A stretch of DNA of 64,000 bases from Ehretia macrophylla. Taxonomy: Eukaryota; Streptophyta; Magnoliopsida; Boraginales; Ehretiaceae. The DNA is taken from assembly GCA_037974665.1 (NCBI GenBank), contig CM075771.1, positions 20,905,425 to 20,969,424 of the forward strand. The letters are read 5' to 3'. Of the stretch, positions 1 through 10,919 are shown piece by piece; position 1 is the first letter of the stretch, and each line of letters begins with the position of its first letter. The translations under genes were made by a program, and so were the position numbers. The notes under the pieces were generated by a model. The model worked only from the letters and a program-made list of their open reading frames with translations, ran no database searches and was not told where the DNA came from.

Positions 1-759
1 AAATGACCACAAATAATCAAAATTTGTTGGTGTCAGTTCTATAAATTGTCCAAAAAATTTAAGTTTAAGTGACTTTATAGCTCTATACGAGCCACTTGTA
101 TTTTTCTCTAATTTTTAACCTGAATCTAAACCTAATTAGGGTTTAGCATACTAAGTTTTCGAGATTGAACTTGAATGCATTCACTACATTTTTCAAATTA
201 TTAATACTTGAGAGTTCTTCAATGCATGTACATTTGGAAGATGTTGATATATCTCAATCATTTTTCTTCCAAAACTATAACCAAGTTTCAAGTAAATTGT
301 TGGTTGAATATTCAATTTCTTGGTTTGTTGTCCAAGAATTTTGTTCACTTTTGAATCTTCAAATTCCAGTTTGACATATTGATCAAAAGAAAAAAAAAAT
401 CCATTTTGACACCATACAACCCCTTTCCTAGAAAGAATTTTCTTTTTTTCTTTTTTGGTATTTTGCCAAGCAGGTACATGATTCAAATTTTCTCTAGCTT
501 TGCCACACATTTCAAGCAACTTCAAAGATTGCAATGGTGGAAGAAAAAAATAAAGGAAAATACAAAAAAACAACGACTAGCATCATTGACTTTTTTCCCT
601 TTTTTTTTTTTTTTTTTGATTACAAGGAACATTGCCGGAAAAAAAAAAAAAAAAAGAAGGAAAACTATGGATTAATCCATCTAGAGGTTGTCGTACCCTC
701 CTTGTCTCTGTCCAATTGTATTGCTTTCCGAGACGCATATATTTGTTTTAAATTTTTTG
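1..759. other. Intergenic, AT-rich, downstream of the TBL gene
   Basis: No supported gene. The stretch is AT-rich and carries homopolymers: a T run near 600-617 and an A run near 640-655. Open frames here are short, of low complexity, and match no family I recognise. The 3' untranslated region of the minus-strand TBL gene should lie in the last few hundred bases. Confidence 0.6.
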
Positions 760-3428
760 CTACAAATAAGCAAAAAATATTTGATTCCATGTATCAGGAA
801 CTCCAGGCAAGCACCAATGAATGCAATCTGCAAAATGTAATGGATCAGCCTTCTGTGTTTCGTTCAACAATTTGCCTTGCAACTCAGTGTAAATTGATGA
901 ATGAGCATCGATTCTATATTCTGATAGTTGCGTTATATTAAGCACAGTAACGGGGACTTTCATCTTCTTTATCACACTGGCCACCACACCCATCATTTGC
1001 TTGTTTGAACCAGTGCTCCAATGGTTCTTCTTTGTGATTGGTTTTGTTTCATTGAAGCACTTGGTGCCATTCTCTTTGCCCCAATCCTCACTCCTGGAAA
1101 AGAGAAAATTGCAGGATTAGCCAAGATTCTTAATTTCATGGTTAAAAGTGTCAAAAACTCTTATGTGTCATTGAAATTGCACGTTAGATCATGTAGTAAA
1201 AAATAATAATTTATAACTCTCTAAAGTTTATAAAAATGTGATTCATTGTCTCTTGTATTTGATAACAACAGGAAAGTTTTTTGACATATTCTTATTAACT
1301 ATAGAGAGTTATTATCTGGTGAATAATAATAATAGTAATTAAGGGTTTTTAGATTATTGTATTTTTACAAGGCCTAACGTAAAATCTTTCAGAATACATA
1401 ATTTATTTTTTTTGCTGTATAGTACACAAAAGATGAAGTGTACTTAACCCCAACACGGACTCAAAAGATGAACTTGCACATGAGATCATCTGGTAAGGTA
1501 ATAATTTAAAATTCCCTATAATTTGTAAGAACATGATTCATTGTCTCGTGTATCTAATAACAATAGAATTTTTTTTTGTCATATTATAATGAAAAAAAGG
1601 GTTATTAAATTATTGTATTGTTACAAGGTTTAACAGAATACCGAAAGCCTTTTTGCTGTCGGAAACAAAAGAGATTGAAGTGTATTTAACCCCCCAAACA
1701 AACAAATATATTATTCATTTTTGTGTAATGTGCAGAAAGGTGGAAGGAGAGGAAATAGACCTCTGATGAGTTGGAGACATCGTAGTAAAGAAGACACGAG
1801 TTTTATTGGGATCAATTGTTGAATCAATCCAATTTGCCCAAGTCTTGAGCCCTATTCTGTAAGAAACAGGCGTGTCCAACTCCTCAGAGCCTTCTTCACC
1901 ATTTGCAAATGATCCCCATCTGTGCTTCATTAAGCAGATCACACATGTCAAAATCAATAATTAATTGTGATTGAGTCGTAAAGAAAACACTATGCGGTCA
2001 ACATAATTAATTAGCTTATGGAAAGGGCACTTAACAGTGACCTGGCCTTCAGACCACTCATCCACCAAACATAAGTATTGAAAACAAGGATATCAATTCC
2101 TGTCCAGTGTTTTGCATGTTTGGCAATTGAATCTACTCTTAATACTCTCTCCTTCGGGTCTAGTATTATTTTGACATCGGAGTTTGATTCAATCAGAAAT
2201 GGAGCCCAATAGAACTCAATCGTCGCATTGTATTCCTGCAAATTAGGTACAATTAGAAACAAAGATGGAGCTACCACCTCATGATCAGCAGGATGACTAA
2301 AATCTAATATATCTATTGGATTTTTTTCTTTTGACAAAAGAAAGGAATTTTTTCTAAAAAGAATTAGGGTATGATTATGCACACTCTCAAAAAAACGTGG
2401 CTCTGCCACAGATTAAAACAAAGGACCACCCCTAAAAGCAAAATGAAACATATAGATGGAGAAAGTGGTTTTCGCGCCTCGTGATTGATATTTTTTTAAT
2501 ACATGGATCACTCCTGAGAAGCAAAACAGAAACACATGATTACAAACAGTGATCATGAATAAGTGGTATCGTCAGATTTATATAGTCGACCCTGCTTAAT
2601 TATATAGGATTAAAAAAAAAAAAATTGGTTTTTCAATAGGAATCTGTTTAATGCAGTTAGAGTTACTACCTTAGCTTTGAACACCGAGTGTACTCGGCCT
2701 CGTTTCATGGACTTTTGATCTTCAGGTATTACAGTTTGGACCAGGCAAACAAAAGATTCCCATTGATTTCTTTGTAGTGAATCGCCTACGAACATTACCC
2801 TCTTTCCTTGAAGTTTGCTTAGGGCAATTTCAGGATTAAATCTGAACGCAAAACGATTACAGAACGTTCATTCAGGTCAAAGCAGACATTATTCGAATAT
2901 GGATGGAGAAAAGACCGTTCTTACTTTGGCAAGATGCAGTCATCTGGCTGCCATTCCCAGTGCTGGTAAAGAGTATCTTTTCGTCCGTTCTTGACACATG
3001 AAAACTGCCTATCAATATATGGACAGCTCCTGTCCGAATACAAAGGCTTAATCGAACGATTAAACACGCATTTTCCATGAACAAGACTGCCTTCCTCCGG
3101 GTCGAACTCAAACCGATCATCTGCAGCATAATTGATTGGATTTTTGTCCACAAGTGATCTGTCATCTGACAATAGATTAACCTGCATTCAGTCCGTCCCA
3201 TTATAATAAACTGACTCCTAACAAAAAACCGCGAATAATCGTACGTGTCATGGACTTTTTAAACTTTGCAGCATTTCGTTTCGCGCAGGGCTTAAACCTG
3301 AAAATGGTTCTGGAAGAAAGAGAACTGATTCTTTCAGTGTACAATAGAGAGATGAAGGCCAAGGCACAGATTGTGATGCTAAGTATAGAGAGGGGTATTT
3401 TTCCCCGTGCAGATTTGATCATGTTCAT
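760..3428 (-). CDS. TBL: TRICHOME BIREFRINGENCE-LIKE (TBL) polysaccharide O-acetyltransferase, six exons
   Basis: Exons on the minus strand: 3428-3245, 3165-2925, 2841-2670, 2235-2042, 1919-1761, 1093-760. Phases add up to 427 aa, usual for the family. Residues about 11-30 form one hydrophobic segment, so this is a type II Golgi protein. The PMR5N/TBL domain follows, with a cysteine-rich start that ends in W-x-W-Q-P-D-D-C. The esterase motif GDS lies at residues 161-163 and the DxxH motif at D406/H409. TBL proteins acetylate xylan, mannan or pectin in the Golgi; which polymer this one uses cannot be told from sequence. The first ATG of an AACATGATC pair was chosen because it precedes the membrane segment. 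The exon 1-2 joint uses a 79-nt intron (donor GTACGA, acceptor TTGTCAG); a nearer CAG acceptor breaks the frame. The last intron, 1094-1760, holds a diverged tandem duplication. Confidence 0.88.
1178..1700. repeat. Diverged tandem duplication inside the last TBL intron
   Basis: Two copies of roughly 230-295 bp, near 1178-1455 and 1476-1695, share blocks in the same order: a GTGATTCATTGTCTC-like block, a block reading TTATTGTAT then TTACAAGG, and an end block GAAGTGTA(C/T)TTAACCCC. Identity is clearly below 90 percent by eye, so the event is old. It lies wholly within an intron. Confidence 0.6.
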
Positions 3429-5800
3429 GGCGATATACAATGGATAACCACAATGCAGAAGACACAGCAAAGCTTAACGGTGAAATAAATGAAATCGAGA
3501 ACAGTTTTGGAGGGCTAATTAGTGAGTGCAACTGAATGATGAGGACATTGATAAACTTTGTTGACTATTTTATTCAAATTTTGAGTAGGAGTGAAGCTAA
3601 AGTCATGTCTGTGGATGGAAAACAGTTAGCTTTAGTTAATGAAATGTGAAATGGTGATCAGCAAGGAAGTTGTCCAGGTAACGTCTTCCTGGGCTCCCCT
3701 TTTCTTTTCTTTTCTTTTTTTCTTTTTTCCTTTTTCGGATATAATAGAGAATAATGACCCGTGGTTTAAATTACAATATATCACTATTTGATCGTTCTAT
3801 TCAAATCTTGAGTGTAGGCTCCTCTTGTCTTTGACATCAAATAGAAGCTATTTGATGGTCCACCACTCATTTTATTCTATAGCTTGCACAGAGTTTTCCG
3901 GGCTCATGCCATTAGGTAGTACAGGTTTTCTCTTCTCTGTGACTTGTGTTTACAGTTACATTATGAAGCAGAACTTTTTTGCTATAATTATATGAACAAC
4001 TAATCAATCAAATAGCACTAAAGCTTGTCGATGATTTATACAGGCCGCCCGATAATTTTATAAAAAATTGGCCACACGGGTCTTAAGAGGGAGATATTAA
4101 CAGGAGTTGATGTACCTTAGAGACAATCGGTGCTTAGCAAACCCCAATTTCTTTTTCCAAAATATATGGGTAGTTTTAGAGAATTAGGGATTTATCTGAC
4201 CGAATTGTCTCGTTGGATGAAGGAATCTTGAGCCTTAAAAATTAATTAGCTCCAGTGATGACCTTAAGTTTATCAAAAATATGTGGGTCGTTTTAATATA
4301 TTTTAAGGGTATTTTTAGTTTAAATAAACGATTAGTCCCTATTAAAAAAAAAGTTTGTAAATAAATATTAAATTATGTGTTATATAATCTCTATTAAACA
4401 AAATCCTAAAATCGTCCCTAAATGTTAAAGTGTTTATTATATGTTATAGTCTCTACTAAAACAAAATTCTAAATCCCCCTAGGCATTAAGATGCTTGATT
4501 TCATAATATGTGCAAGTTCTCCTTGCACAAGTGCGAATATTTATTAGCCCATTTTACAGCACTATTCATACTTCAACTTTACTAATATTTTGTCATGCTT
4601 GGATAGATGCAAAATAATTAACTAGTTATCATTTAAAATTATGACACTCACTTATAAATCATTCATTTATAATGTATAAGATTTAGAATTAAGACGTTTA
4701 GTTATAAACTACTCGTATATCTCACACTAATAATAGACATTCGATATTACATATTTTGCGTAGTTATGTCATCTTTTGAAGTTAATGACAATGACAAAAT
4801 TATTTTATCAAGTCCATTCCTTGCGTAGGCCGTTATGAGGCTATTAAAGACATATAACGACATGAATGTACTTAAAATAGGCATATTAATCATACCGTGC
4901 AAAATTCTATCATTCTTCATATGCACACAGCACATCTATTTTTTTTTTGTCATAACATCACATCTAATTAAGCATGATACTCTATAGGCTATTCATGAAG
5001 TTGAAGGTTTATTGGTTGATGAAATGTAACAGCGTACCTCGCTGTAGTGATGCGTTAGTTGGAAAGGGGCCAAACAGATAACTAGTCAGCTTCCAGGATT
5101 ACGAAGTTGTTGCCCAAAATTGCAATATGAATTTTCTGCGAACCATTATGTCAAAATTCGGCAATTAAAAAGTGGGATATATAGGGCATGAAAATTTAAA
5201 ATTATTTTTAAAAGAAAAAGTTTCTCCTAGTAGTATCGTTATCACTTTAGATGCGAGAGATTTTGATATTTATTTTTTATGTATAACATCTTAAGTAGGG
5301 TAAATTGTTTTGACATCTCTTAAATAAAAAAAAAAAAAAAAAAATTCTGTTATAATCAGTTACAAATACAAGTAGATGTCAGTCTTTCACCGACCTCACA
5401 TTAGTTAGTTCAGGGGCCCATAACTAATTGAAGATCATTAATTGAATGTGTTATAGTGTCACATTAGTGTATCCTTCCAAGTAAACTTACAGATGTTTGA
5501 ACAACATGAAGAAAAGAGTCACTTTTTCTAAAAGCGGTGTTGGGGAATCTAGTAAGTTTATCTACAATTTTCAGAGTATTGTGGCAACGTAGCTAAAAAA
5601 TGGGATGGATATTCAGTGATGACGAACCTTCAACCATCGCATATCGTGCATTTAAAGATGCATTAAAAGTAGAAAAGTTTAGATAGAAATTAAATTCCCA
5701 AGAGTGTGATGGACAACATTTCCATCTAGAAATGAATCAATAAATGTTTTAGCATAGCAATTCCATTAGTAAGAAGAATCTGACTACATTAAATGGTTTA
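3429..5800. other. Intergenic region upstream of TBL
   Basis: No supported gene. It contains the TBL promoter, a pyrimidine tract near 3700-3735, a degenerate two-copy repeat near 4369-4495 (TATGTTATA..TCTCTA.TAAA.CAAAAT..TAAA), and an A run at about 5322-5343. The short open frames have no recognisable domain. Confidence 0.5.
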
Positions 5801-6200
5801 GGATATGTTTGGTCTAATTGTAAAATTTTAACTTTTAAATTGTAGTGATTTTAGTATTAGAGTTTTGGTTAGAAGTGTTGTTGAACAAACGTTGTTGACT
5901 ATTTGGCCTATATCTAGTAATATTGAGATTTTAGAAATTTTGGGGGTAATGTTGGATTTTAAAAAATATGAAGAGGTATATCTGAGAAAGAAAAATAAAA
6001 ACAACTTATCATATTATGTAAAAACAATTTCGCAAAAGATTTTTTTGAAAAACTCTAATTTGAAATTTTTTTTTAACGTTTTTCAGCTTCAACTTTTACC
6101 TAAAAGCACTTTCAAATTTGGGTCAAACATTTTAGTTTCAACTTCTAAATTCACAAAAAGCACTTTTGAATGTCTAAAAATTAGGTCAAACAGAGTCTTA
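5801..6200. mobile_element. Possible MITE with imperfect terminal inverted repeats
   Basis: The left end, ATGTTTGGTCTAATTGTAAA, is an imperfect inverted match to the right end, read on the minus strand as CTGTTTGACCTAATTTTTAGA. The interior is AT-rich and repeats AAGCACTTT(C/T) blocks, common in plant hAT-like MITEs. I found no convincing target-site duplication, so the boundaries are approximate. Confidence 0.4.
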
Positions 6201-6384
6201 ATTGTCATCTTGTTGAGACCTTGACATCCTAATTCCTAAGGGATGAAATTCCTTTTTATTTTTATTTTTATTGATGACCCGAAACTCTCATGGAAAATAT
6301 TTCAAACTCACACAAAGGGTGCTAAACTCCAAAACACATGATTTTTTCAAAAGAAATATAGTCTAGATTAGTTAATAATATTCC

Positions 6385-6849
6385 TACGGCTCCGTTTGTT
6401 TGCAGTAAAATATTTTCCTATAATTTTTTTTCGATGTTTAGTAACACGGAAAATTTGATGAACCGAAAAATATTTTCTGGTCAACGGAAAATTTTAGTTA
6501 AAAAAAGTAAAAAATATTTTTTTTATCCTTTGAGATAATAAAACATTTTATGAAACTCACCCACTTTACCCCTACCCTCAACCCACCCCCTTACCCCACC
6601 GCATCCTACCCCCACCCACCCCCACTCCCACTCCCACTCCCACCCTCTACCCTCTACCCTCTACCCTCTACCCTAATAGCTAACATATATATTATATGTG
6701 TATTTTTTTTTATAAAATTAAAATATTTTTTATTATACATTCAAATATTAAAAAATATTTTTTAATATTTTATTTTTTAAAAAATATTTTTTTTTGAAAA
6801 TATTTTTTTGCCAACAAATTATTTTACATGGCACACAAACGGAGCCGTA
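6385..6849. mobile_element. MITE with TACGGCTCCGTTTGT terminal inverted repeats
   Basis: The left terminus reads TACGGCTCCGTTTGTTTGC and the right terminus is its inverted match (GCACACAAACGGAGCCGTA), so the element is about 465 bp. The GGCTCCGTTTG end is typical of plant hAT-related MITEs. The interior is AT-rich with many AAAATATTTT blocks and one C-rich island at about 6560-6675. I could not find an 8-bp target duplication. Confidence 0.65.
6560..6675. repeat. C-rich simple repeats: CCCACT and CTACCCT units
   Basis: Inside the MITE a strand-biased C-rich tract passes from CCCACCC-type sequence through CCCACT repeats to four or five CTACCCT units ending at about 6674. The 7-bp CTACCCT unit resembles the plant telomere unit (CCCTAAA on this strand) in length and C-richness but is not identical, so I treat it as a minisatellite. 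Confidence 0.7.
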
Positions 6850-7214
6850 AAAGGACATTGTTTTCCGAATGATCAAACACTTTTTCTTGAACTGACATGT
6901 TGTAAAGTATTCCATTAACACACTAAACAACTTTAAAATATTACGTATGATTTGTTTAGTTAAGTGTGATAAACATTTAATTATACTTTTTTTTGGTCAA
7001 TAAATAGAAAAATATCTTTTAATAGAAATAAATAACACTAATAAATCTATATAACTTATCACAAAAATATTTAGTCTAATTTGGTTTTGTGGAGAAATAG
7101 AAGAACAATTTTCTTTTCTTCAATAAAATATCTAAGCCTGTTGCCGCACGAGATTAACTTGGGCCACGTTAATCGCTAAAGAGACTCAACTTTGTTCCAT
7201 CTCGTCTCTTCTCG

Positions 7215-9368
7215 ATGGCTACACTCGCCCACCTCTCATCCCCAGCAAATGCACCATCTTCTCTTCACAAATTTTCTTCCCAAAATACCCTTACTCCTTC
7301 ACTCTATTCACTCCCCTACCACTCTTTCCCATTCCCCTCCATTTCTCTCAGACCCAAAACCAAGACCACATCAAAACCTCGCCACTTGAACGTCGTCGTT
7401 TCAGCTCTCAATAACCTTTCAGACACCGAACTGGTTTCTGTCCCGCCGGAATCTGACGCAATCGCCGGAAAATTCCCGTCAGCTTCTGGCGTATACGCCG
7501 TGTACGATGCGAACAATGATCTTCAGTTCGTCGGCATAACTCGGAACATCGCCGCCAGTGTTGTTACGCACAAGAAGTCGGTGCCTGAGCTCTGCTCCTC
7601 CGTCAAGGTTACACACTTTACATCTACTTATATATATGTATATGTTTCTGATATGCAGTAAAATATATGTATTTATATCTACACTTGAAATGATAAATTA
7701 AAATTATTCATTTTTTTGCAGTTTTCATAGTAATTGAATAAATGTGATTGTTGTATCTGGAAAATTGGAAGCTTTGCGGGGGCGAAGTTGCAATAAATTA
7801 AATAGCTGGGAGGTGATTTAAGTTTTTTTTTTTCCGATCAAATAGAATATAAGTAAATAGATTGCCAAATTGTCATTTGGTGGAAAAATTTGAACACGGT
7901 CAAGCTCACACTTGTTAAATACTAGGAAATAGCCTCTCTACCATAAGGCTGCTTACAACTACTTTTGCCAGAACTTGCCAATCTTAGGAGCCTTATGTGC
8001 TGTTTACGACCTTTATGGACATGGCTCTGGCAGTTAGTAAATTTGTCGAAATATATGCAGATGCTTAGGGAAGGTTTTCTATAGTTTTACCTGTTCAACT
8101 TATGGCGTCTAATTGTTATTCTTAAATGTAGTGCACTACTTTGTGATGCTACGAATTATTTACCTCCCGCCTTGGACAACTGAAATTAAGTTGTGATATT
8201 GTGGTCCTAGTTTAAGCACTTATTTTTCTAGTTTGGTTATCTAATTCAGTCTTGTTTGATTAGGAAAATAGCCGAGGCTATTTGTTGATCTTGATGCTCT
8301 GTTGCTCATATATAACGATCCATGATAGTGAAGATAATCGAAATGCTTGTGGTCCTAGTTTAATCACTCATTTTTCTGGTTTGGTTATCTAACGGAGTCT
8401 TGTTTGATTAGGAAAATAGCCTAGGCTATTCATCAATCTTAATGCTCTATTGCTCACATATAACGATCCATGATAGTGAAGATAATAGGAAATGCAAGCC
8501 TCATTCGATCCAATAAAAGAATGTGAAATGTTGCTTTCAGTAGTTAGATTTCCGTTGCTGAATATACAGTAGATAAGCACGGTATTGGTATATACAGCTT
8601 TCAGGCTTCTAGGATTTGCAACATGTCTAGCCTGTAATGATACAAGTAATGAAAAAGAAAAATAATCCTCTCAATGAATATAGAACTAGTGGAGATGTCG
8701 TACCTGTGACTCCTGTTTCTTTCTCCTCGTGCTCTTGCTTAGTAGTAGACTCAGACACCTTGCTAGTTACTCATGTACTGCTTGGTGAGAAAAGATTAGC
8801 TTCTCATGCATTGGAAGTACTTGTTATTATCAGGATTTGAACATCTTTTAGATTTTGTTTGTAGGTTCAGGTGGTGGAAGATCCTGATAGAACAGCTCTG
8901 ACACAGGCTTGGAAGACATGGATGGAAGAACATATAGCAGCCACTGGGAAGGTTCCACCGGGTAATGAAACAGGAAACACTACATGGGTACGCCAGCCTC
9001 CAAAAAGGAAGGCTGACCTGAGGTTGACCCCCGGACGCCATGTCCAGTTGACAGTTCCTCTGGAGGAGCTCATTGACAAGCTGGTGAAGGAGAACAAGGT
9101 GGTGGCATTCATTAAGGGATCAAGAAGTGCACCCTTATGTGGATTCTCACAGAGAGTCGTGGGTATTCTCGAACGTCAAGGGGTAGATTATGAAAGCGTC
9201 GACGTGCTTGATGAAGAGTATAACAATGGGTTGAGGGAGACACTAAAGAAATACAGTAACTGGCCGACCTTCCCGCAGGTTTTTGTGAATGGAGAATTGA
9301 TTGGAGGCTGCGATATCTTGACTGCCATGTATGAGAAGGGTGAGCTTGCTGATTTGTTTAAGAAGTAG
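7215..9368 (+). CDS. GRXS16: Chloroplast bifunctional monothiol glutaredoxin-S16 type protein (GIY-YIG plus CGFS glutaredoxin)
   Basis: Two exons, 7215-7607 and 8865-9368, join in phase 0 to give 298 aa, close to the Arabidopsis homologue. Residues 1 to about 60 are rich in Ser/Thr/Pro with few acids, like a chloroplast transit peptide. Residues about 85-160 form a GIY-YIG-like nuclease fold (GVYAVYD, then FVGIT). Residues about 190-298 are a monothiol glutaredoxin with the CGFS active site at Cys223-Ser226, [11 protein letters not shown] and GGCDI for glutathione and Fe-S binding. CGFS glutaredoxins carry [2Fe-2S] clusters to plastid targets. Cys127, just before the splice joint, matches the position of the N-domain cysteine reported to form a regulatory disulfide with the CGFS cysteine in Arabidopsis. 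An AATAAA lies at 9427-9432. The 1.26-kb intron holds a tandem duplication. Confidence 0.95.
8200..8497. repeat. Two-copy tandem duplication in the GRXS16 intron
   Basis: About 145 bp at roughly 8204-8347 is repeated at 8349-8495 with some 10 percent difference. Both copies begin TGTGGTCCTAGTTTAA and end CATGATAGTGAAGATAAT. It is confined to the intron and does not touch either splice site. Confidence 0.85.
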
Positions 9369-10028
9369 ATGAATTTTGACTTTAAAGAGCTCTAAAATCA
9401 TGTATTGGCTGCGATAATTGCAATGAATAAAGCTGCCATGTATGAGAAAAACTAAAATTCCTTGACTAGTATCTTTCTGCGTAGCTTTAAATGAAAATGC
9501 GTTTTCATGAGCAAAATAGATAAAGTTTTGAGCTTCTCTAATCTCCAGTAAATCAAACAGTCGAGCTGAATGGATGATGATACATGGTCGCATCCACACT
9601 GTACTTGTTCAGTTTATTTTAAAACAAGAGAATAATGGACCTATTTTAAAGTTGATGAGATTGTTTGAGAATTACTGTAGCTCAACAAACAATGATAGTA
9701 GGGCAAATTGTTCAACTATGAGAAATTTTTCTGTGCGGTAAAACGGTTGTGCGGCCTTAAAATATAAGTGGTGGAGCCACTAATTATAAGTGAGTTAGAT
9801 AGCCGTTTGTGGAAGAGAAGTCAACCCATTATATAACTCTGTGTTTGGGTTAGGTTTTGTTTCGATTTTTTACTTCGAAAAAAAAAACTAATTATAGATG
9901 TATTAAGTATAACTTTAATTGAGCTTCAAAAGCCACAAATTTAATCTCAACAGGTTAGATTAATATGAAGTATTTTAGGGATTTGAGAATTAATACGGAA
10001 CTTGTTCACGTTTTAATTTAAATAAATC
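9369..10028. other. GRXS16 3' region and spacer before the retrotransposon
   Basis: Contains the likely polyadenylation signal of GRXS16 (AATAAA at 9427) and AT-rich spacer. No further gene is supported. The target-site duplication of the Tat retrotransposon begins at 10029. Confidence 0.6.
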
Positions 10029-10033
10029 TTCAT

Positions 10034-10498
10034 TGTCGAGGTCGAATTCTCGCAGTTGAGTTGGTCGGCTACGCTTGCTAAGCTGAACTTTCAGGTCGGC
10101 CTCCGAGTTGAACTTTTCAGGTTGGCTACCTGACCTGCACAAGGAAAAGGAAGGAAAAGGCGGGGTGACGACCCGGATTTTCCCCTCGGGCATGCAAATG
10201 ATTAGTATGTCCGAGCTGGCAAGGTAGCTGAGATCATTTAATGACGAGTTACCTTCGAAATGAAGAGGGTGGAGCTCTATTTATACTAAATTCAGGTCTG
10301 ACAGCATTTAATGCGGTGTAGCTTTATGTCCCATCAATGCTTTATGTCCCATCGGAACAACTGGCACTAAGGTCGGGGTTTTTCGGGGTCGGATCAGCAT
10401 CCAGGTTGGGTATTTAGCTGAATGCGCCGGGCTCGGCTCTGATTAGCCCGTCTCAGCTCGGCGTGGATAACTCACCTCAGCTCGGGGACCTCTCGTCA
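10034..10498 (-). repeat. 3' LTR of the Tat element
   Basis: 465 bp, bounded by TGTCGAGG and CTCGTCA as read on the plus strand. It is 18 bp longer than the other LTR because TTTATGTCCCATC with its spacer is duplicated in tandem near 10328-10360. GTCGG and GCTCGG words recur throughout, as in the rest of the element. Confidence 0.93.
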
Positions 10499-10690
10499 AT
10501 CCCCCCCTAAGTCGAGATCGAGGGGGTAAGATCTAGAATTGGGAGTTGATCCCGAACTGGAGGTGCCCGACCCCAGCAGAGTAGGGATGGCCACGTCAGC
10601 GGGGCATGCCCTTAAGATGGCTGACACGTCACCTGGCGGTTCTGACAAGACGCGACGTTTGGGCTCCTCGAGGCGATTTTCAGAAGTGCC

Positions 10691-10698
10691 TATAAATA
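10691..10698 (+). promoter_or_regulatory. TATA box of the antisense gene in the Tat element
   Basis: TATAAATA lies on the plus strand about 190 bp downstream of the LTR and some 230 bp before the antisense start codon, so the transcript would begin inside the internal region. A probable 5'-UTR intron follows (donor GTACGT after 10862, acceptor CTGTAG at about 10914), putting the start codon six bases into the second exon. Confidence 0.5.
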
Positions 10699-10919
10699 AG
10701 GCCTTGGCATCCAAGATTCATTTCACACTTCGCTTTCAACCTTCAAGAGTTTCAGTTCAGATACCATAGTGGTCAGACGCATTTAGCTCGGAAAGAACCT
10801 TCTCGGGATTTTCAGCTCGGAGCCAGCTAGGTTGGGTCACATTCCGCAGCCAAGAGCAGTAGGTACGTCCTGAATCCCTTTAGTCATTCTTGTACATTTA
10901 TATTCAGTCTGTAGACAGG

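Noticed and set aside
534-941. Long plus-strand open frame at the left edge
   Set aside because: Its start is low-complexity Lys/Phe homopolymer coding and the rest is the reverse strand of the last TBL exon.
3166-3244. Apparent frameshift between TBL exons 1 and 2
   Set aside because: The CAG acceptor at 3182 leaves no in-phase donor, but the acceptor TTGTCAG ending at 3166 joins donor GTACGA in the same phase and restores a complete 427-aa protein.
6645-6674. Interstitial telomere
   Set aside because: The unit is CTACCCT, not CCCTAAA; only the length and C-richness match.
6550-6765. Pro-rich open frame
   Set aside because: It is translation of the C-rich minisatellite inside a MITE; no start context or conservation.
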